Both the position numbers and the translations under genes were made by a program. The notes under the pieces were generated by a model. The model was not told the DNA's origin and did no database searches. It saw only the letters and a list, made by a program, of their open reading frames with translations. Source: Allocoprococcus sp004560705 (lineage in GTDB: Bacteria > Bacillota > Clostridia > Lachnospirales > Lachnospiraceae). From it: a stretch of 64,000 nucleotides of DNA. Shown here in pieces: positions 40,720-49,030 of this stretch; position 1 is the stretch's first letter; every line of letters starts with the position of its first letter. The stretch covers positions 1 through 64,000 of the forward strand of contig NZ_JBQHTK010000006.1 in NCBI RefSeq assembly GCF_052065755.1. The letters are read 5' to 3'.

Positions 40720-41381
40720 AAGAAATGACTGTAAAAGAAATGTACACATTGGAAGAGACGATTGCGAAGGACATTTTTGAAGGTGTTACCTATCCATGGG
40801 AAGTACTGCCGAAGATCAGCAGCTTTATTTTAGAACTGGGTGCCACACTTCCGGAGGAAGAATATGAAAAGCGCGGTGAAAATGTGTGGGTGGCAAAGTC
40901 CGCAAAGGTGGCTCCGACTGCATTTATCGGCGGCCCGGCGATCATCGGAAAGGAAGCGGAGATCCGTCATTGTGCATTTATCCGCGGAAATGCGATTGTA
41001 GGGGAAGGCGCTGTTGTGGGAAATTCCACTGAGCTTAAGAATGTCATTCTTTTCAACAAAGTGCAGGTTCCACATTATAATTACGTCGGTGATTCGGTTC
41101 TCGGATATAAATCCCACATGGGTGCCGGTTCGATTACGTCCAATGTGAAATCTGATAAGAAGCTGGTTGTGATCAAGACTCCGGAGGGAGGTATTGAGAC
41201 CGGTATGAAGAAATTCGGCGCGATGCTGGGAGATAATGTGGAAGTCGGATGCGGAACGGTTCTGAATCCGGGAAGCGTGGTTGGAAAAGGAACGAATATT
41301 TATCCACTTTCCATGGTAAGAGGCTATGTTCCGGCAAACAGTATTTATAAAAAGCAGGGCGAGGTCGTAGAAAAGAGATAA
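40716..41381 (+). CDS. Hexapeptide-repeat (left-handed beta-helix) protein, GlmU C-terminal-like
   Basis: A 221-residue protein: an N-terminal helical part (1-55), then imperfect hexapeptide repeats from about residue 63 (VWVAKSAKVAPTAFIGGPAIIGKEAEIRH in pieces) to 210. The NYVGDSVLGYKSHMGAGSITSN stretch resembles the acetyltransferase domain of GlmU (GDSEIG.. and GAGT..). It lacks a nucleotidyltransferase domain. Acyl acceptor unknown. It is translationally coupled to topB. Confidence 0.78.
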   Translation: MKEMTVKEMYTLEETIAKDIFEGVTYPWEVLPKISSFILELGATLPEEEYEKRGENVWVAKSAKVAPTAFIGGPAIIGKEAEIRHCAFIRGNAIVGEGAVVGNSTELKNVILFNKVQVPHYNYVGDSVLGYKSHMGAGSITSNVKSDKKLVVIKTPEGGIETGMKKFGAMLGDNVEVGCGTVLNPGSVVGKGTNIYPLSMVRGYVPANSIYKKQGEVVEKR

Positions 41382-41415
41382 TTTCTTCGGTTTCCGGGAA
41401 GTTTGGAGAAACAAG

Positions 41416-42291
41416 ATGAGATACAAATGTGTAGTTTCCGATCTGGATAAAACGCTTCTGAATGAGGAGAGTACGCTTTCTGCGACGACGCGGGATGCGC
41501 TTGAACGGCTGATCGAGGCGGGAATCCTGGTGGTCCCGGCAAGCGGGAGGCCGTTTGGGGCATTTCCGGAGTGCATCACGAAAATGGACGGGATCCGGTA
41601 TGCGATCACTTCCAACGGCGTGGTACTGATGGATGTCGAGAAACGGGAACAGATCTGGTCCCTGAAGCTTCAAAGCCAGGTGGTCAGGAGTGTGTTTGCA
41701 CTTTTAGAACATTATTCTGTGACTTACGAGGCATTCATCGACGGAAAGGCGTACACCGGTCAGGACTATTTTGACTGCCCTGAGATGTTTGGTGTACGGC
41801 CTGAGATTCGCGGTTACATTCAAAGTACCCGTCATGCAGTACCGGATATCCGGAGCTTTCTCAAGGAGCATGAGAAGGAACTGGACTGCATGGATGTGAT
41901 CGCAAATCCAAAAGAAAAAGACGAGATCCTGAAGCTGGTTCGGGAAACGATTCCCGGAATCTATGTGACGACCAGTGCCCCGCATCTGATCGAAATATCG
42001 GACGAGGCGGCGGGTAAACATGCCGGACTTAAGAAACTTCTGGAAATGCTGAAGATCGACCCGTCGGAGGCCATCGCGTTCGGTGACGGGGACAATGACA
42101 GCGAAATGCTTCGGGAAGCAGGACTTGGAGTAGCGGTATCTAATGCGGGTGAGCTTTGCAGGGCGGCTGCCGATATGATCACAGCTTCCAATGAGGAAGA
42201 TGGTGTGGCAGAGGCGCTTTATCGGGTTTTCCCGGAAATATTTGGGAGTAAAACAGGCGGAATCGGGAAAAGGAAAGGAATCAAGAAATGA
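41416..42291 (+). CDS. Cof-type HAD-IIB family phosphatase
   Basis: A 291-residue haloacid dehalogenase-like hydrolase. SDLDKTLLN carries the nucleophile Asp9 and acid Asp11. A C2-type cap follows, and the C-terminal FGDGDNDSEML supplies the Mg2+ ligands. These enzymes dephosphorylate sugar phosphates or cofactor intermediates; the substrate is not predictable. It overlaps the following dehydrogenase by four bases. Confidence 0.88.
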   Translation: MRYKCVVSDLDKTLLNEESTLSATTRDALERLIEAGILVVPASGRPFGAFPECITKMDGIRYAITSNGVVLMDVEKREQIWSLKLQSQVVRSVFALLEHYSVTYEAFIDGKAYTGQDYFDCPEMFGVRPEIRGYIQSTRHAVPDIRSFLKEHEKELDCMDVIANPKEKDEILKLVRETIPGIYVTTSAPHLIEISDEAAGKHAGLKKLLEMLKIDPSEAIAFGDGDNDSEMLREAGLGVAVSNAGELCRAAADMITASNEEDGVAEALYRVFPEIFGSKTGGIGKRKGIKK

Positions 42292-43163
42292 GAAAAGTAG
42301 GATTTATCGGTGTAGGGATCATGGGAAAATCCATGGTGCGTAATTTGATGAAGGCAGGATTTGAACTGCATATTTATGCGAGAAATCGTGCAAAGGTGGA
42401 AGATGTAATCGGGGAAGGAGCCCTGTTTCATGACTCAATTGCTGCCTGCGTAAAGGGATGCGAGGCGGTCATTACGATCGTTGGTTTTCCGCAGGATGTG
42501 GAAGAAGTATACTTCGATGAAGGAGGCATTCTGGAATCTGCAGATGCCGGTGCTTATCTGATTGATATGACGACGACCAGTCCACAGATCTCTGTGAAGA
42601 TTAGTAAAGAAGGGGAAGAAAAAGGATTTCATGTGCTGGATGCGCCGGTCACCGGAGGGGATACCGGGGCGAAGGCCGGAACCTTATCCATTCTGGTCGG
42701 CGGAAAGGAAGAAGATTTCGAGGCATGTATGCCACTTTTTGAGGCCGTGGGAACCAATATCAACTATCAGGGTGAAGCAGGCTGCGGCCAGCATGCGAAG
42801 CTTGCCAACCAGATTATGATCGCGGGAACCCTTACAGGAGTCTGCGAGGCTCTGAGCTATGCGAAAGCGAAAGGTCTGGATATGCCGACTTTATTAAAAT
42901 CGGTTTCCACAGGAGCAGCGGGAAGCAAACAGCTCGACACCTTCGGACCGAAGATCCTGGAGGAGGATTATGCACCGGGATTCTTTATGAAGCATTTCAT
43001 CAAAGATATGAAGCTGGCGCTGGTGGAGGCAAATATCAGCGGACTCAGTCTGGAGATGCTCAGTCTTGTTCTTGCAAATTACGAGGAGCTTGAGGCAGAA
43101 GGGCTGGGAGATCTCGGAACTCAGGCACTGATGAAGTACTACGAAGTACAAGAGGAGGAATAA
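42288..43163 (+). CDS. Beta-hydroxyacid dehydrogenase (3-hydroxyisobutyrate / tartronate semialdehyde reductase family)
   Basis: A 291-residue NAD(P)-dependent enzyme. GFIGVGIMGKSM is the N-terminal dinucleotide motif, VTGGDTGAKAGTLSILVGG the substrate loop, and GCGQHAKLANQ contains the catalytic lysine (about residue 170). Specificity within the GarR/MmsB group cannot be fixed. It overlaps the HAD phosphatase and is followed two bases later by a metallo-hydrolase, so the three form an operon. Confidence 0.87.
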   Translation: MRKVGFIGVGIMGKSMVRNLMKAGFELHIYARNRAKVEDVIGEGALFHDSIAACVKGCEAVITIVGFPQDVEEVYFDEGGILESADAGAYLIDMTTTSPQISVKISKEGEEKGFHVLDAPVTGGDTGAKAGTLSILVGGKEEDFEACMPLFEAVGTNINYQGEAGCGQHAKLANQIMIAGTLTGVCEALSYAKAKGLDMPTLLKSVSTGAAGSKQLDTFGPKILEEDYAPGFFMKHFIKDMKLALVEANISGLSLEMLSLVLANYEELEAEGLGDLGTQALMKYYEVQEEE

Positions 43164-43165
43164 CC

Positions 43166-43966
43166 ATGAAACTTACGGTGTTAGGGACTGGAAATGCAGC
43201 GGTGACGGAATATTTTAACACCTGTTTCGTATTGTCAGATAAACACAGGCATTTTCTGGTAGACGGTGGCGGTGGAAACCGCATCTTAAAAGCGCTGAAG
43301 GACGCACAGGTACCGTTGGAAGAAATCCACGATATTTTCCTGACTCACGAACATCTTGATCATATTCTTGGCGTTATCTGGCTGATCCGTATGATTGGAC
43401 AGAAGATGAATCAGGGGAAATATGAGGGTGATCTCAGAATCTACTGCCATTCGGATCTGGTAAATAAGGTGGTGACGATCGCGGAGCTCACTATTCAGAA
43501 GAAGGTGACAAAGCATATCGGAGAAAGGATTCAGATGATTCCTCTGGAAAACGGGGACCGGAAGATGATCATGGATTGTCCGGTCACCTTCTTTGATATC
43601 CAGTCGACGAAAGCGAAACAGTACGGATTCTCCATGATCCTACCCGGCGGCACAAAGCTCTCCTGCTGCGGAGACGAACCCTATAACCCATGCGAATACG
43701 AGTATGTAAAGGACAGCGACTGGCTGATGCATGAGGCATTCTGCCTATATAGCGAGGCCGATCGATACAAACCTTACGAGAAACACCATAGCACGGTGCG
43801 GGAAGCATGTGAACTTGCCGAACGGCTGGGCGTGGCAAATTTGATTTTGTATCACACTGAGGAAGACCATCTGAAGAACAGGAAGGAATTGTATACGGCT
43901 GAGGGAAAAGCGTATTATCACGGAAATCTGTATGTTCCGGAGGATATGGAATGGTTTGAAATTTAG
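43166..43966 (+). CDS. MBL-fold metallo-hydrolase (RNase Z-like)
   Basis: A 266-residue beta-lactamase-fold protein. LTHEHLDHILG is the metal-binding motif, preceded by FLVDGGGGN and followed by CCGDEPYNPCEYEY with a metal aspartate and by YHTEEDH near the C-terminus. It resembles the ribonuclease Z branch without its exosite arm, so activity on RNA or a small molecule is open. AGAGGAGG precedes the ATG. Confidence 0.8.
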   Translation: MKLTVLGTGNAAVTEYFNTCFVLSDKHRHFLVDGGGGNRILKALKDAQVPLEEIHDIFLTHEHLDHILGVIWLIRMIGQKMNQGKYEGDLRIYCHSDLVNKVVTIAELTIQKKVTKHIGERIQMIPLENGDRKMIMDCPVTFFDIQSTKAKQYGFSMILPGGTKLSCCGDEPYNPCEYEYVKDSDWLMHEAFCLYSEADRYKPYEKHHSTVREACELAERLGVANLILYHTEEDHLKNRKELYTAEGKAYYHGNLYVPEDMEWFEI

Positions 43967-44009
43967 TGCGGGAAATCTTTGGATAGAATGATTTCTTATA
44001 TTTGATTTG

Positions 44010-44050
44010 GAAGCAACACTTTGGCTCTGCGGCTGAAGTGTTGCTTCTTT
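44010..44050 (+). terminator. Terminator after the metallo-hydrolase operon
   Basis: GAAGCAACACTT (44010-44021) pairs with AAGTGTTGCTTC (44036-44047), followed by TTTC. Confidence 0.8.
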
Positions 44051-44288
44051 CTGGTACAGCTTTTTATCGCAACAGGATCCGTGAAATTGCTTGTAAAGAA
44101 GATTTTGGTATGGTATCATTCAAGGAGGTAAGGATCAGAGTATTTTGATCCTTTCCGTTTTCAGTTGCCATGCATATGAGAAAATGGTTCGGTGGACCAT
44201 TTTTGAGTGGCACATTTTCAGAGAGATGACGATGGCATTGTGGTTCGGTTCTGCAATAGATCATTCGTCATAATAAGAACAAAACTGC
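44051..44288. other. Gene-free stretch with small hairpins upstream of recA
   Basis: I see no supportable gene. There are two modest stem-loops: GGATCA/TGATCC near 44132-44150, and AAAATGGT/ACCATTTT (44181-44203). The tract containing GGTTCGGTGGACCA and GTGGCACATTTT reminds me of intergenic ends of IS21-like elements, but no inverted-repeat end or transposase can be traced. Confidence 0.35.
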
Positions 44289-44341
44289 TTGACAAAACAG
44301 AACGTATGTACTATTATTGATTTACGACAAACATTCGTTCG
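44289..44341 (+). promoter_or_regulatory. recA promoter with two SOS (LexA) boxes
   Basis: TTGACA (44289-44294) and TATTAT (44312-44317) with a 17-bp spacer. GAACGTATGTAC (44300-44311) fits the Gram-positive SOS box GAAC-N4-GTTC with one mismatch inside the spacer. CAAACATTCGTTCG (44328-44341) is a second near-consensus box around the start of transcription. Confidence 0.85.
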
Positions 44342-44409
44342 ATAGAGTCGGAATTCCAAAAGTAAACTTTGATGAGAAAATTCAGTAAAGATAAAGGAGA
44401 ATTTGAATT

Positions 44410-45441
44410 ATGGCAGCAATGAGTGATGAGAATAAAAAGAAAGCGCTGGATGCAGCGATTGCAAAACTGGAGAAGGATTTTGGAAAAGGAACTGTGATGA
44501 AGCTGGGGGATCCGGCCGCACAGGTTCAGGTGGAGACTGTACCGACAGGATCCCTGAGTCTCGATATTGCGCTCGGAATGGGCGGCGTACCGAAGGGACG
44601 TATCGTGGAGATCTACGGACCGGAGTCCAGTGGTAAGACGACGGTCGCACTTCATATGATCGCCGAAGTCCAGAAGCGCGGAGGAATTGCAGGATTCATT
44701 GATGCGGAGCACGCGCTGGATCCTGTGTATGCGAAGAATATTGGTGTGGATATTGATGAATTATATATTTCCCAGCCGGACAGCGGTGACCAGGCACTGG
44801 AGATCACGGAGACGATGGTGCGCTCCGGAGCGATCGATATCATTGTTGTGGACTCCGTAGCTGCACTTGTACCGAAACAGGAGATCGAAGGTGACATGGG
44901 AGACAGTCATGTCGGGCTTCAGGCGCGTCTGATGTCCCAGGCACTCAGAAAACTGACGCCGGTAATCAGTAAGTCGAACTGTGTAGTGATCTTCATCAAC
45001 CAGCTTCGTGAGAAGGTCGGTGTGATGTTCGGTAATCCGGAGACCACTACGGGAGGTAGAGCTCTGAAGTTCTATGCTTCTGTGCGTATGGATGTAAGAA
45101 GGATCGAGACTCTGAAGCAGGGCGGTGAGATGGTAGGAAACCGTGTCCGTGTCAAGATTGTGAAGAATAAGATCGCGCCGCCGTTCAAAGAAGCGGAGTT
45201 TGATATCATGTTCGGAAAAGGAATTTCCAGAGAAGGAGATATCCTTGATCTTGCCGCAAACGTGGATGTGATCAATAAGAGCGGTGCATGGTATGCATAT
45301 AACGGAGAGAAGATCGGACAGGGCAGGGAAAATGCAAAGACTTATCTTGCTTCTCATCCGGAGATTATGGAAGAAGTAGAAGAAAAGGTCAGAGAGCATT
45401 ACGGACTTGGCGAGGGTGCCCCGGAGACACAGGAAGACTGA
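44410..45441 (+). CDS. recA: Recombinase RecA
   Basis: The 343-residue recombinase forms filaments on single-stranded DNA, performs strand exchange and triggers LexA cleavage. Walker A GPESSGKTT (about 67-75), the NQLREKVGVMFGNPETTTGG region and the C-terminal acidic tail are intact. AAGGAG precedes the ATG at ten bases. Its promoter carries SOS boxes, and the regulator recX follows 18 bases downstream. Confidence 0.98.
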   Translation: MAAMSDENKKKALDAAIAKLEKDFGKGTVMKLGDPAAQVQVETVPTGSLSLDIALGMGGVPKGRIVEIYGPESSGKTTVALHMIAEVQKRGGIAGFIDAEHALDPVYAKNIGVDIDELYISQPDSGDQALEITETMVRSGAIDIIVVDSVAALVPKQEIEGDMGDSHVGLQARLMSQALRKLTPVISKSNCVVIFINQLREKVGVMFGNPETTTGGRALKFYASVRMDVRRIETLKQGGEMVGNRVRVKIVKNKIAPPFKEAEFDIMFGKGISREGDILDLAANVDVINKSGAWYAYNGEKIGQGRENAKTYLASHPEIMEEVEEKVREHYGLGEGAPETQED

Positions 45442-45459
45442 TTCGGCAGGTGAGAATGC

Positions 45460-46059
45460 ATGATTATTACGGAAATAGAGTCGGTCACAAAGACAAAATT
45501 CAGGATGTATTTAGATGGAGAATATGTATGTATGCTCTATAAAACGGATCTGAAGAGTTATGGCCTTGAGAAAGGCAGCGAAATTACGGATGAGATCTGG
45601 AGCAGACTGAAAGAGGAAGTACTTCTGAAACGGGCAAAGCTGAGAGCCATGCATTTGTTGACGGATATGGCGAGAACGGAGGAGCAGCTCAGGCAGAAGC
45701 TCAGACAGAACGGATATCCGGAGGACGTGACGGAAGCGGCGATTGCGTATGTGAAGTCTTTTGGATACATAAATGACGAGAACTATGTCCGAAATTTCAT
45801 TGAGAGCAGGAAGGGCAAGAAGAGCCGCCGTGAGATCGAGGCACTTCTTGCACAGAAGAACGTGTCCGGAGAACTCGTTGACAAGGTTCTGGAAGAAGTT
45901 TATGCAGAGCATTCGGATCGGGAGGCAATTCGGGAGATCATGCATAAAAAGCACTGGAATCCGGAAGAGATGGATCCTGTCAGCTTGCAGAAAGCATATG
46001 CCAGTCTGGCACGCAAAGGCTTTCGCTATACGGACATAAAAAAGGCGTTTGAGCCCTAA
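45460..46059 (+). CDS. recX: Regulatory protein RecX
   Basis: A 199-residue protein made almost wholly of three-helix repeats, with AMHLLTDMARTEEQLRQKL and RRKEIEALLAQKNV-type segments typical of RecX, which caps or destabilises RecA filaments. It directly follows recA, as in many bacteria, and should be co-induced by DNA damage. Confidence 0.9.
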   Translation: MIITEIESVTKTKFRMYLDGEYVCMLYKTDLKSYGLEKGSEITDEIWSRLKEEVLLKRAKLRAMHLLTDMARTEEQLRQKLRQNGYPEDVTEAAIAYVKSFGYINDENYVRNFIESRKGKKSRREIEALLAQKNVSGELVDKVLEEVYAEHSDREAIREIMHKKHWNPEEMDPVSLQKAYASLARKGFRYTDIKKAFEP

Positions 46060-46092
46060 TCGTCAAGTGATACAAGTTTTGGCACGGAATGC

Positions 46093-46121
46093 TTGACATA
46101 TTTGTGAAAACAGTATAGAAT
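46093..46121 (+). promoter_or_regulatory. Promoter of rny
   Basis: TTGACA (46093-46098) and TAGAAT (46116-46121) with a 17-bp spacer, so rny need not depend on the recA promoter. Confidence 0.6.
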
Positions 46122-46168
46122 TTAAGTGTTGTATTTGTACAATGAAAACTAAATAAGGAGGTGCTCCT

Positions 46169-47722
46169 GTGCCAATAATGAGTATAATTATTGCTGTGGT
46201 TGTCACACTTATTGTGGCGGTGCCGATTACTTATTTTGCTACCGTGTCGAAGTTAAAAAGTGATGCGGATTCTAAAATCGGAAATGCTGATACAAAAGCA
46301 AGAGAAATCATAGATGATGCATTGAAGACGGCAGAAGCAAAAAAGAAGGAAGCTCTCTTGGAAGTAAAAGAGGAATCGATCAGAACGAAGAACGAACTCG
46401 AGAAGGAAACCAAAGAACGTCGGGCAGAGTTACAACGTTATGAGAAGCGAGTCCTTTCTAAAGAGGAATCCGTTGACAAGCGTTCGGAAGCAATGGAACG
46501 CAGGGAAGCGGCATTTACTTCGAGAGAAGAAGCGATTAAGCAGCGCGAAGCAAAGGTAGAAGAACTTAGCAAACAAAGAGTACAGGAACTAGAAAGAATC
46601 TCAGGACTTACCTCCGAACAGGCAAAAGATTATCTGTTGAAAACTGTTGAAGATGATGTGAAACATGACACTGCGAAAATGATTAAAGAGCTGGAGAATC
46701 AGGCGAAGGAAGAGGCTGATAAGAAAGCGAAGGAATGCGTCGTGACGGCGATTCAGAGATGTGCTGCAGATCATGTTGCTGAAACTACAATTTCTGTAGT
46801 ACAGCTTCCGAGTGATGAGATGAAGGGAAGAATTATCGGACGTGAAGGTCGGAATATCCGTACCCTCGAAACATTGACCGGTGTGGAGTTAATTATTGAC
46901 GATACTCCGGAAGCGGTTGTTTTATCCGGATTTGACCCGATCCGCAGAGAAGTGGCAAGAATTGCCCTGGAGCGTTTGATTGTTGACGGACGAATTCATC
47001 CGGCGAGAATCGAAGAAATGGTAGAAAAAGCACAAAAAGAAGTGGATACAATGATCCGCGAGGAAGGTGAAGCAGCAGCGTTGGAAGTTGGTGTACATGG
47101 TATTCATCCGGAACTGATTCGACTTCTTGGACGAATGAAGTTCAGAACAAGCTATGGACAGAATGCACTCAAGCATTCTATTGAAGTAGCACAACTTTCC
47201 GGACTTCTGGCAGGCGAGATCGGACTTGATGTCCGTTTGGCTAAGAGAGCCGGACTTTTACATGACATTGGTAAATCAATTGATCATGATGTAGAGGGCT
47301 CACACATTCAGATTGGTGTGGATTTATGTAGAAAGTATAAAGAATCACCTACAATTATCAATGCAGTAGAAGCGCATCACGGTGATGTAGAACCAGAGAC
47401 TCTGATTGCATGCATCGTTCAGGCGGCAGACACGATCTCTGCGGCAAGACCGGGTGCGAGAAGAGAAACATTGGAAACATATACAAACAGATTAAAACAG
47501 TTAGAAGATATCACGAACCAGTTTAAGGGCGTTGATAAATCTTTTGCAATTCAAGCAGGTAGAGAGATTCGTGTAATGGTAGTTCCAGAACAAGTATCTG
47601 ATGACGATATGGTATTGCTGGCAAGAGATATTTCAAAACAGATTGAATTCGAATTGGAATATCCGGGACAGATAAAAGTAAACGTAATTCGCGAATCAAG
47701 AGTTACGGATTACGCAAAATAA
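46169..47722 (+). CDS. rny: Ribonuclease Y
   Basis: A 517-residue membrane-anchored endoribonuclease that initiates mRNA decay. It has an N-terminal transmembrane helix (about 4-24), a long charged coiled-coil (about 35-190), a KH RNA-binding domain with GRIIGREGRNIRTLE (about 217-231), and an HD phosphodiesterase domain with HDIGKSIDH. The start is GTG seven bases after AAGGAGG. A strong terminator follows. Confidence 0.96.
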   Translation: MPIMSIIIAVVVTLIVAVPITYFATVSKLKSDADSKIGNADTKAREIIDDALKTAEAKKKEALLEVKEESIRTKNELEKETKERRAELQRYEKRVLSKEESVDKRSEAMERREAAFTSREEAIKQREAKVEELSKQRVQELERISGLTSEQAKDYLLKTVEDDVKHDTAKMIKELENQAKEEADKKAKECVVTAIQRCAADHVAETTISVVQLPSDEMKGRIIGREGRNIRTLETLTGVELIIDDTPEAVVLSGFDPIRREVARIALERLIVDGRIHPARIEEMVEKAQKEVDTMIREEGEAAALEVGVHGIHPELIRLLGRMKFRTSYGQNALKHSIEVAQLSGLLAGEIGLDVRLAKRAGLLHDIGKSIDHDVEGSHIQIGVDLCRKYKESPTIINAVEAHHGDVEPETLIACIVQAADTISAARPGARRETLETYTNRLKQLEDITNQFKGVDKSFAIQAGREIRVMVVPEQVSDDDMVLLARDISKQIEFELEYPGQIKVNVIRESRVTDYAK

Positions 47723-47731
47723 GCAGGAAAT

Positions 47732-47774
47732 AACAGCTATTCAGAAGGGGTACCTTCGGGATAGCTGTTTTTTG
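47732..47774 (+). terminator. Terminator of rny
   Basis: AACAGCTAT (47732-47740) pairs with ATAGCTGTT (47761-47769), followed by a T run. Confidence 0.85.
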
Positions 47775-47856
47775 CTGGATAGAATGGGCTCAGAGTAATC
47801 CTGCATGATGTGGTGGGATTGAGTTATGATAATACGGGAAAAGAGGGATGGATCAT

Positions 47857-48399
47857 ATGGAAAAAGAAATGACCAGAGTGAAACGAATACGAATGTATCA
47901 GGGCGCGATCGTAGATGTTTATCGTGACTATATGCAGTTTTCCAATGGAAATACAGAGGAGTGGGATTATATTCATCACCGGGGAGCAGCTGCAGTAGTG
48001 CCTGTAACGGATGACGGGCGTATTATTATGGTTCGTCAGTATCGGAATGCTCTGGAACGGTTTACACTGGAGATCCCGGCAGGGGCACTGGATGATCCGG
48101 AAGAGCCGGGAATCAACTGTTCGGCAAGAGAATTGGAGGAGGAGACAGGATACCGGTCAGAGAACCTGGAATGGCTGATTACATTAAGAACAACCGTTGC
48201 ATTCTGCAATGAGCGGATTGAAGTATATGTGGCAAAAAATCTTGTACCATCGAAACAGCATCTGGATCCGAATGAATTCGTCAATGTGGAATTACATACA
48301 GTAGAAGAACTGAAACAGATGATATTTGACGGTGAGATTGAAGACTCTAAAACAGTGGCCTCTATTCTGGCTTACGATGCAAAGTATAATCGGAAATAA
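47857..48399 (+). CDS. Nudix hydrolase, ADP-ribose pyrophosphatase type
   Basis: A 180-residue Nudix enzyme. The Nudix box is seen as GALDDPEEPG...ARELEEETGY (about 73-97), and IPAGALDDPEE with an upstream VRQYRNALERFTLEIPAG segment is typical of ADP-ribose pyrophosphatases. I prefer the ATG at 47857 because GAGGG lies nine bases upstream; the ATG at 47848 abuts it. It precedes a SpoIIM-like gene, a pairing seen in other Clostridia. Confidence 0.87.
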   Translation: MEKEMTRVKRIRMYQGAIVDVYRDYMQFSNGNTEEWDYIHHRGAAAVVPVTDDGRIIMVRQYRNALERFTLEIPAGALDDPEEPGINCSARELEEETGYRSENLEWLITLRTTVAFCNERIEVYVAKNLVPSKQHLDPNEFVNVELHTVEELKQMIFDGEIEDSKTVASILAYDAKYNRK

Positions 48400-48472
48400 G
48401 TGAGTAAAATGTGAATCAGCGAGGAAAACCCGACATATAATGGAATATCTTGAAAAAAGGGAGGCCATGGGA

Positions 48473-49015
48473 GTGCAGCTTCATCAAAGTAAGCAGCAGC
48501 TGGTGCTTGTTTTCGTGTCCGGGTTCCTCTTGGGAATCGTCTATGCCAATCTCGCTGCGGACAGTTTTAGTACAGTAACAGGAGTGTTTCATGAATCATT
48601 TTTTACCCAGTATGCACAGTCGGAGATTGATATAGGAGAGTATTTCCCGTATTTGTTGCGATACAGGATGTTGCCTGCAGTGTTCCTGGGACTTGCGGGG
48701 GGTACAAAGTTTAAGAAAACAGCGGCGATCGGAACATTGCTCTGGACAGGCTTTTCGGCAGGAATCGTAGCTGCTGCGTCTGTGCTCCGTCTTGGTGCCC
48801 GGGGTATGCTTCTGTGTATAGCCGGAATGTTACCACATTTCTTTTTTTACAGCCTGGCCTACATAGTGATTCTGTGGTATTTGTATCATTATCCACAGTC
48901 AGAGTGGAATGCGGGAAAAACAGGATTTGTGGCCATCATGATTCTGGCAGGGATCATGACAGAAGCGTATCTGAATCCGGGAATCGTAAAATGGTTTCTG
49001 AAATTGATCTGTTAA
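48473..49015 (+). CDS. spoIIM: Stage II sporulation protein M-like membrane protein
   Basis: A 180-residue protein with five or so hydrophobic segments. It matches the SpoIIM family, part of the DMP complex that remodels the septal wall during engulfment. The GFLLGIVYANL start and LPHFFFYSLAYIVILWYLY segment are the recognisable parts. I choose GTG at 48473 because GGAGG lies eight bases upstream; ATGs at 48440 and 48467 are possible. It is convergent with the SpoVB-like gene. Confidence 0.72.
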   Translation: MQLHQSKQQLVLVFVSGFLLGIVYANLAADSFSTVTGVFHESFFTQYAQSEIDIGEYFPYLLRYRMLPAVFLGLAGGTKFKKTAAIGTLLWTGFSAGIVAAASVLRLGARGMLLCIAGMLPHFFFYSLAYIVILWYLYHYPQSEWNAGKTGFVAIMILAGIMTEAYLNPGIVKWFLKLIC

Positions 49016-49030
49016 AAGAGTCTGGCTTGG

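Noticed and set aside
44064..44264. Minus-strand open frame of 66 codons upstream of recA
   Set aside because: It has no ribosome binding site or recognised family, and overlaps the two small hairpins; at most an IS relic.
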